Below, in pieces: positions 60,389-64,000 of a stretch of 64,000 nt of DNA. The stretch lies in NCBI RefSeq assembly GCF_032918005.1, contig NZ_CP136628.1:6433501-6497500 (forward strand), given 5' to 3'. Positions within the stretch are counted from its first letter, which is position 1. Every line of letters begins with the position of its first letter. The DNA comes from Bradyrhizobium sp. NDS-1 (GTDB taxonomy: Bacteria; Pseudomonadota; Alphaproteobacteria; Rhizobiales; Xanthobacteraceae). The notes below the pieces were generated by a model that was not told where the DNA came from, did no database searches, and saw nothing but the letters and a program-made list of their open reading frames with translations. The translations under genes were made by a program, and so were the position numbers.

Positions 60389-61201
60389 ATGACGCAAATC
60401 TCACTGGTCATCTCCGACGTCGACGGCACGCTGCTGACCAAGGACAAGACGCTGACGGAGCGCGCGAGGAGTGCGGTGCAGCGATTGCACCAGGCCGGCA
60501 TCGGCTTCACCATCACCTCCAGCCGTCCCGCCATCGGCATGCGCTTTTTGATCGAGCCGTTGGCGCTGTGGCTTCCGGTCGGTCCGTTCAACGGCTCCTC
60601 GATCGTCGATCCCGAGATGAGGCCGGTCGAGCAGCATCTGATTCCGCCGGGTGCGGCGGAGCGATCCTTGCAGATCCTGCGCGAATTCGGCGCCGACATC
60701 TGGCTGTTCACCACCGACAAATGGCTGATCGACAACCCGGACGGCAAGTACGTCGCGCATGAGCAGCACACGATCCGCTCCGATCCGACCATCGTGGCCG
60801 ACTTCTCGCCTTACCTTGCCAGTGCCTGCAAGATCGTCGGCGCCAGCGCCGATGCAGCCGGCCTTGCGGCGTGCGAGAAGGCGATGCAGGAAGCGCTCGG
60901 CGCTGAGGCCACCGCCGTGCGCTCGCAGACCTATTATCTCGACATCACCCCGCCCGGCTTCAACAAGGGCACCTTCGTCAAGGCGATGGCCAAGCGCTTA
61001 GGGATTGCCACCGACGCCGTCGCCACCATCGGCGACATGCAGAATGACCTTGCAATGTTCGCCGTCAGCGGCACCTCGATCGCCATGGGCAACGCCGCCG
61101 ACAACGTCAAGGACCAGGCCACCCACGTCACCGCGACCAACGAGCAGGACGGTTTTGCGGAAGCGATGGAGATGATCCTGAAGCGGAATGGGGTGAGCTA
61201 G
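60389..61201 (+). CDS. Cof-type HAD-IIB phosphatase
   Basis: A 270-residue haloacid dehalogenase-type phosphatase. Motif I is VISDVDGTLLTKD (nucleophile Asp, D10/D12 region), motif II is in TITSSRP and the C-terminal motif IV IGDMQNDLAMF supplies metal acids; the cap has the IIB type. The usual substrate is a sugar phosphate, which suits its place as last gene of the operon (23 bp after gntK), but the exact substrate is unknown. Confidence 0.93.
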   Translation: MTQISLVISDVDGTLLTKDKTLTERARSAVQRLHQAGIGFTITSSRPAIGMRFLIEPLALWLPVGPFNGSSIVDPEMRPVEQHLIPPGAAERSLQILREFGADIWLFTTDKWLIDNPDGKYVAHEQHTIRSDPTIVADFSPYLASACKIVGASADAAGLAACEKAMQEALGAEATAVRSQTYYLDITPPGFNKGTFVKAMAKRLGIATDAVATIGDMQNDLAMFAVSGTSIAMGNAADNVKDQATHVTATNEQDGFAEAMEMILKRNGVS

Positions 61202-61229
61202 CTGAAGTGTCACGCGCTCGTCCAAGTCG

Positions 61230-63029
61230 CTACTTCGACCGCTGCATCGCAGGCTTCTCGCTCTTTTGCCTTGCCGCCGACAGATTATGAGCGGTGTTGA
61301 TCAGCGCGATGTGGGTCAGCGCCTGCGGGAAATTTCCGGTCTGGCGGCGAGCGACTGAATCGTATTCCTCGGCCAGGAGGCCGACATCGTTGGCAATGCC
61401 GGCCACACGGTCGAGCAAGCCTTGCGCCTTGTCGAGATCGCCCGACAGCACATGGGCATCGGCCAGCCACAATGTGCAGGCCAGGAACGCGCCTTCGAGC
61501 GGCGGCCGCCCCGCGGGCAATTCGCGCGGATCGTGCCGCAGCACGAAGCCGTCGCGCATCAAGCGTGTCTCCACCGCCGCGATGGTGCCGCGGATGCGCG
61601 GATCGTCCGCCGGCAGGAAGCCAACAGAGGGCAGCAGCAACACGCTGGCATCGAGCAGTTTCGAGCCGTAGGATTCGACGAAGGCGTTTTCCTCCGCGTC
61701 AAATCCCCTGTTGCAGACGTCACGATGAATGGCCTCTCGCAAGGCGCGCCAGTGCAGCAGCGGCGCCTTGAAGCCGAAGGTCTCCGCGCTCTTGATGCCG
61801 CGATCGAAGGCAACCCAGGTCATCACCTTGGAGAAGACGTAGTGCTTCGGCTGCCCGCGCCGCTCCCAGATGCCGTGATCGGGCTGGTCCCACACTTCGG
61901 CGAGATGATCGAGCACGGCGCATTCCAGCGCCCAGGTCTCCTCGTCGAGCTGGAGCTTGGCCATGCGCGACTGGTGGAAGGCGTCGATCAACTCGCCGTA
62001 GACGTCGAGCTGAAGCTGCGCGTGCGCGGCATTGCCGACGCGCACCGGACGGGCGCCCTCATAGCCATCGAGCCAGCCTGCCTCCCATTCCAGGAGCCGC
62101 CGCTGGCCCCAGATGCCGTACATGATCTGCATGTTCGCCGGCGAGCCGGCGGCCGCGCGCAACAGCCAATTGTGCCAGGCCGACGCTTCCTCGGTGTAGC
62201 CCGAGTTCATCAGCGCCAGCAGCGTGAAGGTGGCATCGCGCAGCCAGCAGAAGCGATAATCCCAATTCCTGCTGCCCCCGAGCTTCTCCGGCAATGAGGT
62301 GGTGGGGGCTGCGACGATGCCGCCGGTCGGGTTGAAAGTCAGCGCTTTCAGCGTGATCAGCGAGCGCATGATCAGGTCGCGATAGTCGCCGTCGCGGGTG
62401 CAATGGCCGCACCAATCCTTCCAGAACTCCTCGGTGTCCCCAAGCGCGGTCTCCGGATCGATCGGCGCGGGCGGGTCGAGATGCGAGGGGCCGTAAGTCA
62501 GCACGAACGGCACGGTCTCGCCGGCCTTCGCCTCGAAGTCGGAGACCGTGGTCAGGTCCTCGCCGCGGGTTTTCACCGGCGTGCGCAGCACGGTCATGTC
62601 CTGGCCGGCGATCGCCATCAGGGAATGATCGATCCGCCGCACCCAGGGAATGTCCGCGCCGAAACCGAAGCGGATGACGAGCTCCATCCGCATCTTCACC
62701 GTGCCCTCGAGGCCGCGCACCAGCCGCACGATATCGGACGCCTTGCCGCGCGGCGGCATGAAGTCGATCAGCGCAATGGTGCCGCTCTTCGTTTCGAAGC
62801 GCGTCTCGAGGATGAGGGTGTCGCCGAGATAGCGACGCGAAATCCTCACGATTTCGTCGCTCGGTGCGATCAGCCAGCGGCCGTTCTTGTGGTTGCCGAG
62901 GATGGCAGCGAAGCAGGCGTCGGAATCAAAGGCCGGCCAGCACAGCCAGTCGATCGAGCCGTTGCGCCCGACCAGCGCCGCGGTCTCGCAATCACCGATC
63001 AGCGCATAGTCCTCGATCTTCTGTGACAA
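61230..63029 (-). CDS. GH15 glucoamylase/trehalase-like glycoside hydrolase
   Basis: A 599-residue enzyme of the GH15 type found in bacteria beside trehalose or glycogen genes. The start is typical (MSQKIEDYALIGDCETAALV) with a rare TTG codon at 63029; no ATG or GTG fits. Family blocks are TTSLPEKLGGSRNWDYRFCW followed by LRDATFTLLALMNSGY, EWEAGWLDGYEGARPVRVGN and the C-terminal FLACTLWLADAHVL. It hydrolyses alpha-linked glucose from oligosaccharides, trehalose or trehalose-like compounds; the choice is not clear from sequence. It is 31 bp downstream of malQ. Confidence 0.92.
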   Translation of the reverse strand: MSQKIEDYALIGDCETAALVGRNGSIDWLCWPAFDSDACFAAILGNHKNGRWLIAPSDEIVRISRRYLGDTLILETRFETKSGTIALIDFMPPRGKASDIVRLVRGLEGTVKMRMELVIRFGFGADIPWVRRIDHSLMAIAGQDMTVLRTPVKTRGEDLTTVSDFEAKAGETVPFVLTYGPSHLDPPAPIDPETALGDTEEFWKDWCGHCTRDGDYRDLIMRSLITLKALTFNPTGGIVAAPTTSLPEKLGGSRNWDYRFCWLRDATFTLLALMNSGYTEEASAWHNWLLRAAAGSPANMQIMYGIWGQRRLLEWEAGWLDGYEGARPVRVGNAAHAQLQLDVYGELIDAFHQSRMAKLQLDEETWALECAVLDHLAEVWDQPDHGIWERRGQPKHYVFSKVMTWVAFDRGIKSAETFGFKAPLLHWRALREAIHRDVCNRGFDAEENAFVESYGSKLLDASVLLLPSVGFLPADDPRIRGTIAAVETRLMRDGFVLRHDPRELPAGRPPLEGAFLACTLWLADAHVLSGDLDKAQGLLDRVAGIANDVGLLAEEYDSVARRQTGNFPQALTHIALINTAHNLSAARQKSEKPAMQRSK

Positions 63030-63060
63030 TGTCGTGCGAGCCTGAGAAGTCCCCTTCCGA

Positions 63061-64000
63061 TCAACTACCGCCGTTCAATGAACGTTCCCGGGTTGCCGCT
63101 CGCAAGGCCGTGAGGTCGACCTTGGAGGCGATCTTGTCGAGCGCGACGGGAAGGCGCTGGCGCCAGTTCGGATGTTCGTCGATCGTGCCGGGAATGTTGG
63201 GCTGGTCGATCACGCCGAGCAGATCCTCCATCGACACCGCGAGCAGCCGCGACGGAGTGCGCGACAGGAACGCCAGCACCGAATAGAGGTCATTGGCCTT
63301 GATGCCGTTCTGGCGCAGGATCTCGTCGAGCCTGCCGAGCGCGTCCCAGCGCGCCTGGTCGTTCTCGCCGGGATCGAGCCCGAGCGAGCGCTTCATCTTG
63401 AGATCGCTGAAGGAGCGCCAGCCGGCATAGGTCGACAGGTCATGTGTGTTCAGCGTGACCAGCGCATTGGGCCGGTAATGGTCGACGTTGCGGAAATGGC
63501 CGGCATCGTCGCGCTCGAACATCATGACGAGATAGGACCAGATGCCGAAATCCTGCATCATCTCGCGAAAACCTTCCGGCACGGTGCCGAGGTCCTCGCC
63601 GATCACGATGCATTTGTGGGCCGCGCTCTCGCGCGCCACGGCTCCGAGCAGCGCCTCGAACGGCATCTGCACATAGGCGCCGTTGTCAGGCTTGAAGCCG
63701 CGCGGCACCAGATAAAGCCGCTTCAGGCCGAGTACGTGGTCGAGCCTGATGGCGCCGGCATGGCGCATCGAAGCCGCGAGCATGTCGGCGAACGGCACGA
63801 AGGATTGCGCTTCGAGGCCGCCGGCGTTGAAGCCGGCAAGGCCCCAGTCCTGGCCGACGGTGTTGAGCACGTCGGGCGGCGCGCCGACGGCGAGATGACG
63901 CGAGATCGCCATCTGCTCGTTCCAGGCATCGAATCCGTTGGACTGCACGCCGACGGCAACGTCGAGATAGAGCCCGACGCGCATGCCGAGCTGGCTGGCG
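63061..64000 (-). CDS. malQ: 4-alpha-glucanotransferase, C-terminal part (5' end outside window)
   Basis: The last 313 codons of a GH77 enzyme entering from the right edge. Visible conserved parts include GMRVGLYLDVAVGVQSNGFD, GAIRLDHVLGLKRLYLVPRG, CIVIGEDLGTVPEGFREMMQ and the catalytic-site ending VTLNTHDLSTYAGW. The catalytic Asp (RLDHV), Glu (GEDLGT) and Asp of THDL are intact. It transfers alpha-1,4-glucan chains between maltooligosaccharides. It is directly upstream of the GH15 gene and presumably in an operon for alpha-glucan or trehalose turnover. Confidence 0.94.
   Translation of the reverse strand, partial: ASQLGMRVGLYLDVAVGVQSNGFDAWNEQMAISRHLAVGAPPDVLNTVGQDWGLAGFNAGGLEAQSFVPFADMLAASMRHAGAIRLDHVLGLKRLYLVPRGFKPDNGAYVQMPFEALLGAVARESAAHKCIVIGEDLGTVPEGFREMMQDFGIWSYLVMMFERDDAGHFRNVDHYRPNALVTLNTHDLSTYAGWRSFSDLKMKRSLGLDPGENDQARWDALGRLDEILRQNGIKANDLYSVLAFLSRTPSRLLAVSMEDLLGVIDQPNIPGTIDEHPNWRQRLPVALDKIASKVDLTALRAATRERSLNGGS

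Noticed and set aside
1..64000. CRISPR arrays, tRNA or rRNA genes, insertion sequences, prophage or integrative element
   Set aside because: No regularly spaced repeats with unique spacers, no cloverleaf or rRNA-like sequence, and no transposase, integrase or phage genes were seen. The repeats present are isolated hairpin elements.

Overview
The window is chromosomal DNA of an alphaproteobacterium, most likely a Bradyrhizobium of the diazoefficiens/japonicum group. The grounds are uniformly high GC, a D-tartrate dehydratase that keeps the residue numbering of the characterised Bradyrhizobium enzyme (K184, D213, E239, E265, H322), a pqqABCDE operon, a prkA-yeaH-spoVR operon behind an EcfG-type promoter, and dispersed palindromic repeats of the kind scattered through these genomes. 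I saw no tRNA, rRNA, CRISPR array, insertion sequence, integrase or prophage gene. Most of the window is ordinary core and accessory metabolism; the unusual material lies in signalling proteins, non-coding structure and repeats.

Layout. 1-8.8 kb: hemolysin III family gene (cut by the left edge), a ycjX-ycjF pair, a GT39 glycosyltransferase, a membrane cyclase with a ferredoxin domain, two small hypothetical genes and a GST. 8.9-16.5 kb: cysteine-type intracellular PHA depolymerase, AraC regulator divergent from a cupin and a flavin monooxygenase, a secreted unknown, an epimerase-like protein and an orphan solute-binding protein. 16.7-25.9 kb: RND adaptor and pump, a Kef-type antiporter fused to Usp domains, and a divergent MFS/AraC pair. 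26-32 kb: malonyl-CoA decarboxylase, a GIY-YIG protein between two repeat copies, and a minus-strand set of amidase, glutathione peroxidase, DUF3297 and tarD, broken up by repeats.

32.2-36.6 kb is the PQQ operon: pqqA (26 codons), a long inverted repeat, then tightly packed or overlapping pqqB-pqqC-pqqD-pqqE and a prolyl iminopeptidase. 37.7-42.4 kb encodes a three-subunit 2-oxoacid:NAD(P) oxidoreductase (korC-like, korA, korB). 42.4-47.4 kb holds a DUF4399 protein, a cyclase fused to a formylglycine-generating-enzyme-like domain, two small exported proteins, and an ArsR operon behind two tandem operator palindromes.

47.6-52.5 kb carries prkA-yeaH-spoVR. 53.7-61.2 kb is a carbohydrate operon: fused transaldolase/glucose-6-phosphate isomerase, 6-phosphogluconate dehydrogenase, glucose-6-phosphate dehydrogenase, 6-phosphogluconolactonase, gluconokinase and a HAD phosphatase. 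Together these feed glucose 6-phosphate and gluconate into the oxidative pentose phosphate route. On the opposite strand, a GH15 glucoamylase/trehalase-like enzyme and a 4-alpha-glucanotransferase (cut by the right edge) release glucose units from alpha-glucans. The PQQ operon could supply cofactor to periplasmic glucose or alcohol dehydrogenases encoded elsewhere, but no such dehydrogenase is in the window.
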